Notes: generated by a model from the letters alone, not told the origin. A stretch of DNA of 64,000 nucleotides from Microbacteriaceae bacterium PS02066 (GCA_029959545.1 JASCPH010000006.1:20682-84681), one strand, 5' to 3'; counted from the stretch's first letter, positions 35,872 through 45,782 are shown. Numbers and translations: made by a program.

Positions 35872-37197
35872 GTGCCCTCGCCCTGGTCCCTGCGTCGCGA
35901 GGCGTCGGCCGAGAGCTCGCGCCTGCTCATCGAGCGTGCGCACGAGGAGTTCGTCGGCGGCAATGCGCAGGATCCACGGGTCACGGCCGTGCGCGGTCTG
36001 GTCCGTGAGAGCTGGCAACGCTCGGCCCGGAGCCTGGTCGGCGTGGAGGCGGTGCCTCCCCTGGATCTCATCTCGGACGAACTCGACGAGTACCGGCGCA
36101 CGCATCCCCTCGCGAGCGTCATGGACATGATCCGTCAGCTGCTGCTGCCGGGCGACGAGGACGAGTCGGGCGTCGTCGTCGCGGTGGGGGATGCGGCGGG
36201 CCGCCTGCTGTGGGTCGAGGGAGATCGCCGCATCCGCGATCTCACCGGCGATATGGGCTTCATCGCGGGGGCGAACTGGTCGGAGGACGCCGTGGGCACC
36301 TCGGCGCCGGGCACGGCCCTCGCGCTCGAGCGCTCCGTGCAGATCCGCGGAGCCGAGCACTTCAACCGGCTCGTCCAGCCGTGGTCGTGCACGGCGGCGC
36401 CGGTGCGCGACCCCGAGAGCCGGCGCGTGCTCGGTGTCATCGATGTGACCGGCGGCGCCGAGGCCACGACGCCGCAGGCGCAGCTGCTGGTCGACGCGAC
36501 GGCGCGGGCGATCGAGGGGGAGCTGCTGGTGGCCAGGCTGCGGGCTCGCGCCGAGCCGGCTGCGAAGAGCCCCTCGGCACGGCGCACGCGCGGGGCGGCC
36601 GAACACGCCACGCTCCGCGTCCTGGGGCGTGACCTCGCCGTTCTCGACGTCGTGGACGACCGGGGTGCCACCGTGACCGAGTTGAGCGCGCGGCACGCGG
36701 AGATCCTGCTCATGCTGGCGGTGCACCAGCAGGGACTCTCCGCGGAGCGACTGGCCGCCCTGGTGTACGGCGAGAGCGCGCCGGTGGAGACCCTGCGCCC
36801 GGAGATGGTGCGCCTGCGCCGGGTACTCGACGCGGTGGCCCCCGCGCTGATCCCCGCATCCCGGCCCTACCGGCTCACGAGTCCCCTCCAGACCGACGCC
36901 GACCACGTCGTGTCGCTGCTCGATCGCGGCGCGCACCGTGTGGCCCTCACGGCGTATCGCGGCCCCGTTCTGCCGGACTCCCGCGCGCCGGGGGTGGAGG
37001 AGCTGCGGCAGAGCGTGCAGGCCGCCTTGCGCGAATCGCTCCTCGCCGGGGCGGGGCTCGACGTGCTGTTGGCCTATGTCGACACCGACGAGGGACGAGA
37101 GGACGCGGATGCGCTGCGGCTCTGCCTCGAGATGCTCGCCCCGCGCTCGCCGCGGCGCGCGCCGATCGTCGCGCGCCTGGAGCAGCTCGGCGCGTAG
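35872..37197 (+). CDS. GAF-domain transcriptional regulator of the aldehyde dehydrogenase operon
   Basis: A 441-residue protein. N-terminal region with REASAESSRLLIERAHEEFV and VRGLVRESWQRSARSLVG, followed by a GAF-like sensor (VVAVGDAAGRLLWVEGDRRI, DMGFIAGANWSEDAVGTSAP). The last 150 residues form a winged-helix/DNA-binding region (LSARHAEILLMLAVHQQGLS then AERLAALVYG). It resembles AcoR-like activators without the AAA+ domain. It is directly upstream of an aldehyde dehydrogenase and DUF779 gene in the same direction, the usual arrangement of alcohol/aldehyde oxidation operons. The start is GTG. Confidence 0.8.
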   Translation: MPSPWSLRREASAESSRLLIERAHEEFVGGNAQDPRVTAVRGLVRESWQRSARSLVGVEAVPPLDLISDELDEYRRTHPLASVMDMIRQLLLPGDEDESGVVVAVGDAAGRLLWVEGDRRIRDLTGDMGFIAGANWSEDAVGTSAPGTALALERSVQIRGAEHFNRLVQPWSCTAAPVRDPESRRVLGVIDVTGGAEATTPQAQLLVDATARAIEGELLVARLRARAEPAAKSPSARRTRGAAEHATLRVLGRDLAVLDVVDDRGATVTELSARHAEILLMLAVHQQGLSAERLAALVYGESAPVETLRPEMVRLRRVLDAVAPALIPASRPYRLTSPLQTDADHVVSLLDRGAHRVALTAYRGPVLPDSRAPGVEELRQSVQAALRESLLAGAGLDVLLAYVDTDEGREDADALRLCLEMLAPRSPRRAPIVARLEQLGA

Positions 37198-37299
37198 TCG
37201 TCCCGACGCGCAACCCGATGCAACCCGGGCGCGCTTACGGTGTCGGGCAACGAGCGCGGCGTGGATGCCGCCTCCGTCCTGATCGTCGAAGGAGATGAC

Positions 37300-38847
37300 A
37301 TGACCATCGTTGAAGACGGCGTCTCGAGCGTCTACGCCGCCCCCGGATCCCGCGGATCGGTCGCCGAGTATCGCAGCCGCTACGGCCACTACATCGGCGG
37401 CGAGTTCGTCGAGCCGATCAAGGGCCAGTACTTCGAGAACATCACCCCCGTCACCGGCAAGCCGTTCTGCGAGGTCGGCCGCGGCACGAGCGAGGACATC
37501 GACCGCGCCGTGGATGTGGCGTGGCAGGCGTTCGAGAGCTGGAAGAGGACGACACCCGCCGAGCGCGCCGTCATCCTCAACAAGATCGCCGACCGCATCG
37601 AGGCGAACCTCGAGAAGATCGCGGTCGCTGAGACGTGGGAGAACGGCAAGCCGGTGCGCGAGACGCTCGCCGCCGACATCCCGCTCGCCGTGGACCACTT
37701 CCGCTACTTCGCGGGGGTCCTGCGGGCCCAGGAGGGCTCGCTCAGCCAGATCGACGAGGACACCGTCGCCTACCACTTCCACGAGCCGCTGGGCGTGGTC
37801 GGTCAGATCATTCCGTGGAACTTCCCGATCCTCATGGCCACCTGGAAGCTCGCCCCCGCGCTCGCCGCCGGCAACTGCGTCGTACTCAAGCCCGCCGAGC
37901 AGACGCCGGCATCCATCCTCTTCCTCTTCGATCTCATCGGCGATCTGCTGCCGGCCGGCGTCGTGAACATCGTCAACGGCTTCGGCATCGAGGCGGGAGC
38001 GCCGCTGGCGCAGCACAAGCGCATCCGCAAGGTCGCCTTCACCGGCGAGACCACGACGGGGCGGCTGATCATGCAGTACGCCTCGCAGAACCTCATCCCG
38101 GTGACGCTGGAGCTCGGCGGCAAGAGCGCGAACATCTTCTTCGAGGATGTGGCCCGCGACCGCGACGCCTACTACGACAAGGCGCTGGAGGGCTTCACGT
38201 TCTTCGCGCTCAACCAGGGTGAGGTCTGCACGTGTCCGAGCCGTGCCCTCATCCAGCGTTCGATCTACGAGGAGTTCCTCGGCGACGGCCTGGAGCGCGT
38301 CGGCAAGATCGTGCAGGGCAATCCGCTGGATCCGGCGACCATGATCGGCGCGCAGGCCTCGAACGACCAGCTCGAGAAGATCCTGTCGTACATCGAGATC
38401 GGCAAGGCGGAGGGCGCGAAGCTGTTGGCGGGAGGAGAGCGCGTCGACCTCGGCGGCGATCTGTCGGAGGGCTACTACGTGGCGCCCACGGTGTTCGAGG
38501 GGCAGAACAGCATGCGCATCTTCCAGGAGGAGATCTTCGGCCCTGTCGTCTCGGTCACCAGCTTCGAGAACTTCGACGACGCCATCCACACCGCCAACGA
38601 CACCCTCTACGGGCTCGGCGCCGGGGTCTGGAGCCGTTCGGCCGACACGATGTACCGCGCCGGGCGCGGCATCGAGGCCGGGCGCGTGTGGACGAACACG
38701 TACCACCAGTACCCGGCGCACGCAGCCTTCGGCGGCTACAAGCAGTCGGGCATCGGACGCGAGAACCACCTGAAGATGCTCGATCACTACCAGCAGACGA
38801 AGAACCTGCTCGTCTCCTACGCCGACGGGCCGATGGGCTTCTTCTGA
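37300..38847 (+). CDS. NAD-dependent aldehyde dehydrogenase
   Basis: A 515-residue ALDH. Conserved: [20 protein letters not shown] (cofactor binding), [15 protein letters not shown] (general base Glu), and [17 protein letters not shown] with the catalytic Cys. The [10 protein letters not shown] form is that of acetaldehyde dehydrogenases of the ExaC/AldB group. ATG at 37300 follows a GAAGGAGAT ribosome site. Adjacent GAF regulator and DUF779 gene support a role in ethanol/acetaldehyde oxidation. Confidence 0.93.
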   Translation: MTIVEDGVSSVYAAPGSRGSVAEYRSRYGHYIGGEFVEPIKGQYFENITPVTGKPFCEVGRGTSEDIDRAVDVAWQAFESWKRTTPAERAVILNKIADRIEANLEKIAVAETWENGKPVRETLAADIPLAVDHFRYFAGVLRAQEGSLSQIDEDTVAYHFHEPLGVVGQIIPWNFPILMATWKLAPALAAGNCVVLKPAEQTPASILFLFDLIGDLLPAGVVNIVNGFGIEAGAPLAQHKRIRKVAFTGETTTGRLIMQYASQNLIPVTLELGGKSANIFFEDVARDRDAYYDKALEGFTFFALNQGEVCTCPSRALIQRSIYEEFLGDGLERVGKIVQGNPLDPATMIGAQASNDQLEKILSYIEIGKAEGAKLLAGGERVDLGGDLSEGYYVAPTVFEGQNSMRIFQEEIFGPVVSVTSFENFDDAIHTANDTLYGLGAGVWSRSADTMYRAGRGIEAGRVWTNTYHQYPAHAAFGGYKQSGIGRENHLKMLDHYQQTKNLLVSYADGPMGFF

Positions 38848-38902
38848 ATCTGGCCCAGCCGCGCGGATGCATGTCCCGCTTCGCGCAGGCTGGCCGCATC
38901 CG

Positions 38903-38952
38903 TGTCCCACTTTCTGCAGAAATCAGGGGTGAAACCTGCGGGAAGTGGGACA
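38903..38952. repeat. Dispersed hairpin element, copy 2
   Basis: TGTCCCACTTTC (38903-38914) pairs with GAAGTGGGACA ending 38952; the core AAATCAGGGGTGAAACCTGC resembles the core of copy 1. A second partial unit, GGGAAGTGGGACATG, follows at about 38961-38975. It sits between the aldehyde dehydrogenase and DUF779 genes, a 145-base gap without a gene of its own. Confidence 0.8.
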
Positions 38953-38992
38953 TGGGGTGCGGGAAGTGGGACATGCAGGGAAGGGGAGAGGG

Positions 38993-39397
38993 ATGGATGG
39001 GACGCCCATCGAGCCGGTGGCGGAGCGCGTCGCGGTGACGGATGCGGCCGCATCCCTGCTGATGGAGCTGACCGCGCAGCACGGACCGCTCATGTTCCAC
39101 CAGTCCGGCGGATGCTGCGACGGCTCCGCACCCATGTGCTACCCCGTCGGCATGTTCCTGACCGGACCGAGCGACGTGCGACTCGGCGCGTTGCGCGTCG
39201 CCGGCCTCGCGCCGATCGAGGTCTTCATGTCCGAGTCGCAGTTCGAGTACTGGAAGTACACGCATCTGACGATCGACGCGGTGCCGGGGCGCGGTGCCGG
39301 ATTCAGCGTGGAGGCGCCGACGGGCATGCGGTTTCTCATCCGCTCCCGGATGCTGGATCCCGCCGAACTCGAAGCCTTCGGCCTCGCGGCGAGGTGA
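38993..39397 (+). CDS. DUF779-family protein
   Basis: A 134-residue protein with the DUF779 motif MFHQSGGCCDGSAPMCYPVG, giving several conserved Cys residues for metal or redox use. DUF779 genes nearly always neighbour alcohol or aldehyde dehydrogenases, as here. ATG at 38993 after a GGGGAGAGG ribosome site chosen; upstream frame lies in the repeat. Biochemical role unknown. Confidence 0.88.
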   Translation: MDGTPIEPVAERVAVTDAAASLLMELTAQHGPLMFHQSGGCCDGSAPMCYPVGMFLTGPSDVRLGALRVAGLAPIEVFMSESQFEYWKYTHLTIDAVPGRGAGFSVEAPTGMRFLIRSRMLDPAELEAFGLAAR

Positions 39398-40021
39398 TCA
39401 GACGCCGACGCGCTCGCGCACGGGCGCGGGCGCGACGACGATCTCGGGGTCGGGATCGCGGCGGAAGATGATCTTGAAGATCGGGAAGAACACGGCGCAC
39501 GAGATGAGGGCGTTGATGAGCATCGTGACGACGTCGGCCAGGGTCTCGCCGGTCGCGCCCATCGCCCACACGGTGATGAACAGGTCGTAGACCGGCGCCT
39601 TGTAGAAGCCCTGCAGCGCGGCGGCGCCGAAGGTGATCACGACGTAGGCCAGCGTGTACCAGAGCGCCGCCCACCACGGGTTGCTGTTGGACTTGAAGGT
39701 GATGTTGCGCTGAGCGAAGAAGTTCACGACCTGCGCGATCGCGAGGGTGAGCTGGACGGCGAGGAAGTAGGCGAGCCCGCCCCCGCCCGCCGGAAGCGCG
39801 CCGGCGGCGTAGTCGAAGATGAAGTAGTCCGAGCCGACGGGCAGTGCCTGGAAGCCGGTGTCGACGAGCGGCGTGAGTGCGAAGACAGCCTTGAACACCG
39901 GCATCAGCACGAGCTGGAGCACCGTCATCCCGACGTTGAGCAGCGAGAACACGATCAGCTGCGCCCACGTGGGGCGGGCGTCGGCGAAACGGGTCCATCC
40001 CCGTCGGATTCCTGCGAACAT
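39398..40021 (-). CDS. GtrA-like four-span membrane protein
   Basis: A 207-residue protein with four hydrophobic helices (about 19-42, 83-105, 121-144, 164-188). The NFFAQRNITFKS stretch after the second helix resembles the GtrA-family FxxNRxWTF motif. GtrA proteins move polyprenyl-linked sugars across the membrane. ATG at 40021 with an AAGGAG ribosome site chosen. A GtrA-type role is probable but not certain. Confidence 0.65.
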   Translation of the reverse strand: MFAGIRRGWTRFADARPTWAQLIVFSLLNVGMTVLQLVLMPVFKAVFALTPLVDTGFQALPVGSDYFIFDYAAGALPAGGGGLAYFLAVQLTLAIAQVVNFFAQRNITFKSNSNPWWAALWYTLAYVVITFGAAALQGFYKAPVYDLFITVWAMGATGETLADVVTMLINALISCAVFFPIFKIIFRRDPDPEIVVAPAPVRERVGV

Positions 40022-40162
40022 CCGTGGCTCCTTCCGAGGGCTCCGCCGCGCACCTGCATCCCGGTCTCGCGCGACGAAGCCGCAGCGAGTCCACCAGACG
40101 GGGGAGCCTTCGACGTCCGCGGGCGCAGAATCTGTCGGTTCCGCCGCACGAACGGTCACCGA

Positions 40163-40216
40163 CGACAACGACGAAGGGATGCGACCCCAGTGGGCCGCAT
40201 CCCTTCGTCGTTGTCG
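40163..40216 (-). terminator. 21-bp terminator hairpin after lipoprotein gene
   Basis: CGACAACGACGAAGGGATGCG (40163-40183) pairs perfectly with 40196-40216. It lies ten bases past the lipoprotein stop on the minus strand and would end that transcript; it lacks a clear U-run. Confidence 0.75.
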
Positions 40217-40226
40217 AGCGCGAGAC

Positions 40227-40691
40227 TCAGGCGCAGAGCTTCGTGAGCTCGTCGGACGCCGTCTTGAGGCGCTCGCTCGAGGCCTGCACGTCGTCGTTGA
40301 TCTTGGTGAGCTCGTCGAGCTTGGAGGGGTCGGAGCCCGCGGCGGCGAGAGCCGACATCGACTCCCCGATGGTCTTGTACTCGTCCGACACGGCCTGCAG
40401 CGGCTTCTTCACGTCGGCGTTCGTGATCTCGGCGAGGGCATCGTCGAGCCCCTTCTGCACGGTCTCGAACAGGTCGGTCGTGGCCCCGCTGTCACCGGAG
40501 GCTGCAGCCGACATCGACTCGCTGAGCTTGCTCTGGGCGTCGCTGAGCTTGTCCTGGGCGATGGAGCACGCCTCCTGGACGGACTGCGACGAGGCGCCGG
40601 CATCTCCGCCGCCGCCGTTGCCGCCGCCCGCGCAACCGGCGAGGGCGAGAAGGGCGATGGCCGAAAGGGCGATGGGTGCGAGTTTGCGCAT
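40227..40691 (-). CDS. Small helical lipoprotein
   Basis: A 154-residue protein with a signal peptide and lipobox LLALAGC (Cys20), a Gly-rich linker and a helical, coiled-coil-like body (KLSDAQSKLSESMSAAASGD). No enzyme motif. Anchored on the outer face of the membrane. Monocistronic, ended by the hairpin at 40163. Function unknown. Confidence 0.8.
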   Translation of the reverse strand: MRKLAPIALSAIALLALAGCAGGGNGGGGDAGASSQSVQEACSIAQDKLSDAQSKLSESMSAAASGDSGATTDLFETVQKGLDDALAEITNADVKKPLQAVSDEYKTIGESMSALAAAGSDPSKLDELTKINDDVQASSERLKTASDELTKLCA

Positions 40692-40835
40692 GAGGATCCT
40701 CCGAGTGCTGCGTGTGCGGACGTGGGTCCGCCTCCATCACGGAAGACGCCCCCGCTCTTCACGCTAGAGGGGCGCCCCTGCCCGACGTCCCCCCGTGAGA
40801 GGGATCTCATTCTGCGCTAAGGATCGACGTAGGCT

Positions 40836-42266
40836 ATGGCGGTGGATACGACGCGCATCGCGGAGGCGATCGTGCGTCGCTTCGCCCGCCGCACGAATCT
40901 CATGATCGCCTCGCGCACCGCACGGGTCGACGCCTCGCCCGCACATCGCGCCGTCGCCGAGCGACTCACGGCTCTGCTGCACGATCTGGGTGCGGTCCTC
41001 ACGACGGGTTCGGCCTCGGATGCGGGGATGCTGCGGTTCGACTTCACGGCTCTTCCCGCCGACGCGGATCCCACGGACGTGCCCGTGCTCCTGGGCGGTG
41101 CGTCGCTGCCCGAACGCCCCGATGCCGCCGCACGCATCGCCTTCGCCGCGGCCCACATGCCGGTCTCCGCCGCCCTCGCCGATCAGATCGACCTCACCGG
41201 CCTCCGCATCGGCGTGTGCATGGTGCTCGAGCCGAAGACCGCCCAGCTGGCGCTTCTGCTGCGCTCTCGCGGAGCCGACGTCGCGGTCTACGGGCACCCC
41301 GACGAGACGGATGCGGCCGTCGCCGCGGCGCTCGCGTCGATGGGCATCCCGGTCGACGGCGGCGCCGATCTCTCGGGTCTCGAGGAGCGCTCGGCGGCCG
41401 AGGGCTTCCTGCGCCGCGGCTTCGACATTCTCATCGACGACGGCTCGCACCTCATCCGCCTCGCCCACGAGATCGACCCCGCGATCGCCGCATCCTGGAT
41501 CGGCGCGAACGAGGAGACGACCTCCGGGCTCACTCCGCTGCGGCGCATGGATGCGGCGGGGCTGCTGCGCACCCCGGTCCTGGCGGTCAACGACGCCGCC
41601 GCCAAGACCCGGTTCGACAACCGCTACGGCACCGGGTTCTCCTGCGTTCTGGCGATCACGGATCTTCTCGAGCAGCGCGGGCTGACGGTTCGCGATCAAC
41701 CGGCTCTCGTCATCGGCTACGGCCCCGTCGGCGAGGGCGTCGCGGCATACCTGCGCGCCCTGGGCGCGACCGTCGCGGTGGCCGAGGTCGACCCGGTGCG
41801 GGCCCTCACCGCGCGCCACGACGGCTATGCGGTCGGCCCCGCATCCGAGCTGGCGGACGGCGCGCTCGTCGTGTCGGCCACGGGCGTCGCGGGCACGATC
41901 GATGCGGCGATCGCCGAGCGTGCGGTGGCGGTCGCCGTCGCGGGTGGAGTCCCGGGGGAGGTGACGGCGGCCGCCGCCGCATCCGCCGCGCTCGTGCTCG
42001 GCGGTGGCGGAGCGGTGAACATCACCGCCGCCGAGGGCAACCCGATCGAGATCATGGACCTGTCGTTCGCGGTGCAGCTCGCCGCCCTCGACCACCTGCT
42101 GCGCACCCGCCCGGGCATCGGTGTGCACGCCCTCCCACGTGAGATCGACGAGCGTGTGGGCCTGGCGGCGCTCGCCGCGCGCGGCGTGCGGATCGACGAG
42201 TCCGCCGCGACCGCGGGTACGGAGGCGGACTGGCGCTCGGCCCGCTACGAGGGGACCCGCGGATGA
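40836..42266 (+). CDS. S-adenosylhomocysteine hydrolase-like protein, divergent
   Basis: A 476-residue relative of S-adenosylhomocysteine hydrolase (SAHH). Retained: AAHMPVSAA (His107, matching the substrate-site His), DDGSHL (Asp201/202), NEETTSGL (Glu227), AAAKTRFDN (Lys257, Asp261, Asn262) and NAD motif GYGPVGEGVA at 294-303. Changed: the SAHH GHF(D/N) loop reads AGGVPGEV and the C-terminal GHPSFVM motif reads GNPIEIM, so two active-site histidines are missing. It overlaps the amidohydrolase gene by four bases. Likely acts on a related nucleoside-thioether rather than SAH; substrate unknown. Confidence 0.8.
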   Translation: MAVDTTRIAEAIVRRFARRTNLMIASRTARVDASPAHRAVAERLTALLHDLGAVLTTGSASDAGMLRFDFTALPADADPTDVPVLLGGASLPERPDAAARIAFAAAHMPVSAALADQIDLTGLRIGVCMVLEPKTAQLALLLRSRGADVAVYGHPDETDAAVAAALASMGIPVDGGADLSGLEERSAAEGFLRRGFDILIDDGSHLIRLAHEIDPAIAASWIGANEETTSGLTPLRRMDAAGLLRTPVLAVNDAAAKTRFDNRYGTGFSCVLAITDLLEQRGLTVRDQPALVIGYGPVGEGVAAYLRALGATVAVAEVDPVRALTARHDGYAVGPASELADGALVVSATGVAGTIDAAIAERAVAVAVAGGVPGEVTAAAAASAALVLGGGGAVNITAAEGNPIEIMDLSFAVQLAALDHLLRTRPGIGVHALPREIDERVGLAALAARGVRIDESAATAGTEADWRSARYEGTRG

Positions 42267-43564
42267 GCGTGGTGCTGTACTCGGCCGATCTGGTGCTGCC
42301 CATCACTGCGCCGCCGATCCCGCAGGGGGCGATCGCCGTCAGCGGCGGCCGCATCCGCCACGTCGGCGACCGCGACTGGGTGCGTCGCGAGCTCACCGCC
42401 CGCGGCGCCTCCTTCACCGAGGTGCACTGGCCGGGCGTGCTCCTGCCGGGACTCGTCAACGCCCACTCGCACCTGCAGTACACGGGAATGGCCGAGGTCG
42501 GCCGCGGCAGCTACCGCGGCTTCGAAGACTGGGCGGCGGCCTTCGACCCGGTCTACGAGCGCGGGCACGACTGGAAGGCGGATGCGGACGCCGGAGCGCG
42601 ACAGGTGATCGAGGCGGGCACGACGGCGGTCGCCGACATCGTGACCGACGCGCCCGCCGCCGGTGTGCTGCACGACGCCGGCCTTCACGGCATCACCTAC
42701 TGGGAGGTGATGAGCTGGACGAACGCCGACTGGGCGGCGACCGGCAGAGCTCAGGTCGAGGCGGCGCTCGACGCGCTCCCCTCGCCACCCGGCACCGGGC
42801 TCTCACCCCATGCGCCGTACTCGCTCGACGTCGAGCCGCTGCTGGAGATCCCCGACATCGTGCGTGAGCGCGGCGGCCGCATCCATCTGCACCTCGGTGA
42901 GGCCGCGTTCGAGCGCGAGTCGGGCGCTCCGCATCCGATGCCGTGGCAGGAGCGTCGCGCCGGCAGCTTCCGCGAGCTGCGCGGCGACGGCTTCGGCACG
43001 GGCGCCACGGAGTTCGTCGACCAGCTGGGTGTGCTCGGGCCGGACTGTCACATCGCGCACGGCGTCTACATGACCGCGCGAGACCGCGCGCTGCTGCGCG
43101 CACGCGGCACCTCGGTGGCGCTGTGCCCCCGCTCCAACGCGGTCATCGGCCTCGACGAGCCTCCCGTGGCGGCCTACCTCGCCGAGGGCAACGGCATCGC
43201 CGTCGGCACCGACTCGCTCTCCTCGAGTCCCTCGCTCGACCTGCTGGCGGATGTGGCGGCGCTGCACCGCATCGCCCGGGCGCAGGGCTACTCCGACCGC
43301 GGACTCGCGGCGCAACTGCTCCGGGCGGCGACCCTCGGCGGTGCGCACGCGATGGGCATCGACACCGGCCCCGATCGCACCGGCTACCTCGCGGTCGGAG
43401 CCCTCGCGGACCTCGCCTTCATCGACATCCCGGTGACGACGATCGACGACACGATCGAGCATCTCGCCACCGACGGCGCAGGTCACGCCGCCGCCACCGT
43501 GATCAGCGGCGGGTTCCGGCACACGACCCCGTCCTTCACCGAGCACACCGGAGTCAGCGCATGA
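42263..43564 (+). CDS. Amidohydrolase (nucleoside/SAH deaminase-like)
   Basis: A 433-residue metal-dependent amidohydrolase. Metal site starts with GLVNAHSHLQYTGM (His68, His70), then SPHAPYSLD, IHLHLGEAAFERE, CHIAHGVYM and VGTDSLSSSPSLD. This is the order of guanine/5'-methylthioadenosine/SAH deaminases and chlorohydrolases. Coupled to the SAHH-like gene upstream and to the cupin downstream. Deamination of an adenosine-containing thioether is the most economical guess. Confidence 0.85.
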   Translation: MSVVLYSADLVLPITAPPIPQGAIAVSGGRIRHVGDRDWVRRELTARGASFTEVHWPGVLLPGLVNAHSHLQYTGMAEVGRGSYRGFEDWAAAFDPVYERGHDWKADADAGARQVIEAGTTAVADIVTDAPAAGVLHDAGLHGITYWEVMSWTNADWAATGRAQVEAALDALPSPPGTGLSPHAPYSLDVEPLLEIPDIVRERGGRIHLHLGEAAFERESGAPHPMPWQERRAGSFRELRGDGFGTGATEFVDQLGVLGPDCHIAHGVYMTARDRALLRARGTSVALCPRSNAVIGLDEPPVAAYLAEGNGIAVGTDSLSSSPSLDLLADVAALHRIARAQGYSDRGLAAQLLRAATLGGAHAMGIDTGPDRTGYLAVGALADLAFIDIPVTTIDDTIEHLATDGAGHAAATVISGGFRHTTPSFTEHTGVSA

Positions 43565-43998
43565 GCATCCGCCCCGCCACCGCCGTCACCCTCGATCTCG
43601 TCCCGCATCCCGAGGGCGGCTGGTTCCGTCGGATGTGGACCGCGACCGCGGGCGTGGAGACGCCGGCCGGCCCGAGGCCGGCGGCCACCTGCATCCACTA
43701 CCTGCTGACCCCCGGCGAGCACAGCGCGTGGCACGTCGTCACGAGCGACGAGATCTGGCTCTGGCACGGACCCGGCACCCTCGAGCTGAGCTTCGGGGGC
43801 GACGGCGACCAGCCGATCGCAGAGCGCACCGTGACGCTGGGCCCGGACCTTTCGGCAGGACACCTCGCGCAGGTGACGGTGCCGGCAGGCACGTGGCAGT
43901 CGGCCCGCCTCGACGGCGAGGTCGAGGCGCTCGTCAGCTGTGTCGTTTCGCCAGGTTTCAGCTTCGAGGACTGGCGCCTCGCGCGTGATTTAGGCTGA
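43561..43998 (+). CDS. DUF985 cupin-family protein
   Basis: A 145-residue single cupin: DLVPHPEGGWFRRMWTA at the start and YLLTPGEHSAWHVVTSDEIW then LWHGPG, the family motifs of DUF985. His residues fit a metal or sugar site. ATG overlaps the amidohydrolase stop. Proteins of this family are of unknown function; here it stands between the deaminase and an ABC transporter, so part of the same pathway. Confidence 0.85.
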   Translation: MSIRPATAVTLDLVPHPEGGWFRRMWTATAGVETPAGPRPAATCIHYLLTPGEHSAWHVVTSDEIWLWHGPGTLELSFGGDGDQPIAERTVTLGPDLSAGHLAQVTVPAGTWQSARLDGEVEALVSCVVSPGFSFEDWRLARDLG

Positions 43999-44064
43999 GC
44001 GCGGCGTCGGACACAGCAACCCGCCGACGCCCCACCCGACACCCCCTTCCTGCTTGGAGTCCTT

Positions 44065-44919
44065 GTGATCACGACCTCCCGTCTCCGGCGTCTGACCGTC
44101 GGCGCCGCCCTCGCCGCCGTCGCAGCGCTCGCCCTGACCGCCTGCGCCTTCGCGGGGGATTCCGCTCCCGCCGCATCTGAGGACGGATCGCTTCCGACCC
44201 TCACCGCGGGCAAGCTCACCATCGCGACCGGTGAGCCGGCCTACGACCCCTGGATCGTCGACAACGACCCTTCCAACCAGAAGGGCTTCGAGTCGGCCGT
44301 CTCCTACGCGCTGGCGGAGAAGCTCGGCTTCTCGGCCGACGACGTCGTGTGGGTGCGTTCCACGTTCGACAGCGCCATCGCGCCCGGGCCCAAGGACTGG
44401 GACCTCAACATCCAGCAGTTCTCGGTGACCGACGAGCGCAAGCAGGCCGTCGACTTCTCTTCGCCGTACTACACGACCTCGCAGGCCGTCGTCACCTCCG
44501 ACAGCTCGGCTGCGGCGAACGCGACCACGATCGACGAGCTCAAGGGGTACACGGTCGGCGTCATGAGCGGCACGACCAGCTACACCGTCGCCGCCGAGGA
44601 GCTCGGCACCGACAGGCTCAGCGTCTTCAACAACAACGACGACGTCGTGCTCGCGTTCCAGTCCGGCCAGATCGACGCGTTCGTGATCGACCTGCCTACC
44701 GCCTTCTACCTCGCGAACGCCGAGCTCGACGGCGGCAAGATCCTCGGCCAGTTCGCCGACACGACCGGCGGCGACCAGCTCGCCTACGTGCTGCCCAAGG
44801 GCTCGGAGCTGACCGACCCGGTGTCGAAGGCGCTCGACGAGCTCCGCGCGGACGGCACGCTCGACGAGCTGCAGAAGACCTGGCTCAGCGAAGCCGTCGA
44901 CGTTCCGGTGCTCGGCTGA
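44065..44919 (+). CDS. ABC transporter substrate-binding lipoprotein (polar amino acid/compound type)
   Basis: A 284-residue family-3 solute-binding protein. Signal peptide with lipobox LALTAC (Cys27), then TIATGEPAYDPWIVDNDPSN, GFESAVSYALAEKLGF, and DLNIQQFSVTDERKQAVDFS typical of amino-acid-binding lipoproteins. GTG start. The permease begins two bases after its stop. Ligand unknown, but linkage to the deaminase suggests the substrate of the operon. Confidence 0.9.
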   Translation: MITTSRLRRLTVGAALAAVAALALTACAFAGDSAPAASEDGSLPTLTAGKLTIATGEPAYDPWIVDNDPSNQKGFESAVSYALAEKLGFSADDVVWVRSTFDSAIAPGPKDWDLNIQQFSVTDERKQAVDFSSPYYTTSQAVVTSDSSAAANATTIDELKGYTVGVMSGTTSYTVAAEELGTDRLSVFNNNDDVVLAFQSGQIDAFVIDLPTAFYLANAELDGGKILGQFADTTGGDQLAYVLPKGSELTDPVSKALDELRADGTLDELQKTWLSEAVDVPVLG

Positions 44920-44921
44920 AC

Positions 44922-45782
44922 ATGACCACGACCGACGCCGCGTGGCAGCCGAGCGAGCTCGAGCTCGCCCGGCGCGCCACGCGGCGCCGGCAGTCCACGA
45001 AATCGGTGCTGATCGCCCTCGCCAGCACCGTCGTCTTCGTGGCCGTCGTCGGCTACGCGATCGTCTCCAGCCCCGGCTGGGAGGACGTGCGCCGCAGCTT
45101 CTTCGACGTCGACATCGCGCTCGCCGCCTTCCCCTCGGTGCTTGCCGGGCTGTGGGTCAACATCCAGGTGCTGCTGGTCGCTGCCCTCGCGGTCGCGGTG
45201 ATCGGCACCCTGCTCGCGGTGATGCGCTCGCTGCGCGGGCCGGTCTTCTTCCCGCTCCGCGCCCTGGCGACCGTGTACACCGACCTGTTCCGCGGGATGC
45301 CGCTGCTGATCGTGTTGTACCTCGTCGGGTTCGGCATCCCCGCCCTCGGCATCTTCGGGCGCGTGCCGGTGGTGCTCTGGGGCACGATCGCGATCGTGCT
45401 CACCTACTCCGCGTACGTGGCCGAGGTGCTCCGCGCGGGCATGGAGGCGGTGCATCCCTCGCAGCGCATCGCCGCCCGCTCCCTCGGCCTCAGCCACGCG
45501 CAGACTCTGCGCATCGTCGTCATCCCGCAGGGCGTGCGCAAAGTCGTGCCCGCCCTCATGAACGACTTCGTATCGATGCAGAAGGATGTGGGACTCATCT
45601 CCGTCCTCGGCGCCGTCGACGCCGTGCGCGCCGCACAGATCCAGGTCGCCGCCACCTACAACTTCACTCCGTACATCGTCGCGGGGCTCCTGTTCGTCGC
45701 TATGAGCCTGCCGATGATCCGGCTCACCGACTGGGTCTCGGCCCGCCTCGCCCGGCGTGAGCAGACCGGAGGTGTCGTGTGA
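44922..45782 (+). CDS. ABC transporter permease (polar amino acid type)
   Basis: A 286-residue HisM/GlnP-like permease with a long N-terminal cytosolic tail, about five membrane helices and the EAA loop EAVHPSQRIAARSLGLSHAQ. ATG at 44922, near the end of the binding protein gene. Stop overlaps the ATPase start (GTGTGA). Single permease for a homodimer. Confidence 0.92.
   Translation: MTTTDAAWQPSELELARRATRRRQSTKSVLIALASTVVFVAVVGYAIVSSPGWEDVRRSFFDVDIALAAFPSVLAGLWVNIQVLLVAALAVAVIGTLLAVMRSLRGPVFFPLRALATVYTDLFRGMPLLIVLYLVGFGIPALGIFGRVPVVLWGTIAIVLTYSAYVAEVLRAGMEAVHPSQRIAARSLGLSHAQTLRIVVIPQGVRKVVPALMNDFVSMQKDVGLISVLGAVDAVRAAQIQVAATYNFTPYIVAGLLFVAMSLPMIRLTDWVSARLARREQTGGVV

Noticed and set aside
35851..38910. 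Very long minus-strand open frame (1019 codons) opposite the GAF regulator and aldehyde dehydrogenase
   Set aside because: Composition (Arg/Asp/Val/Leu-rich without domain) is the mirror of high-GC3 coding on the other strand; the plus-strand genes have full family motifs.
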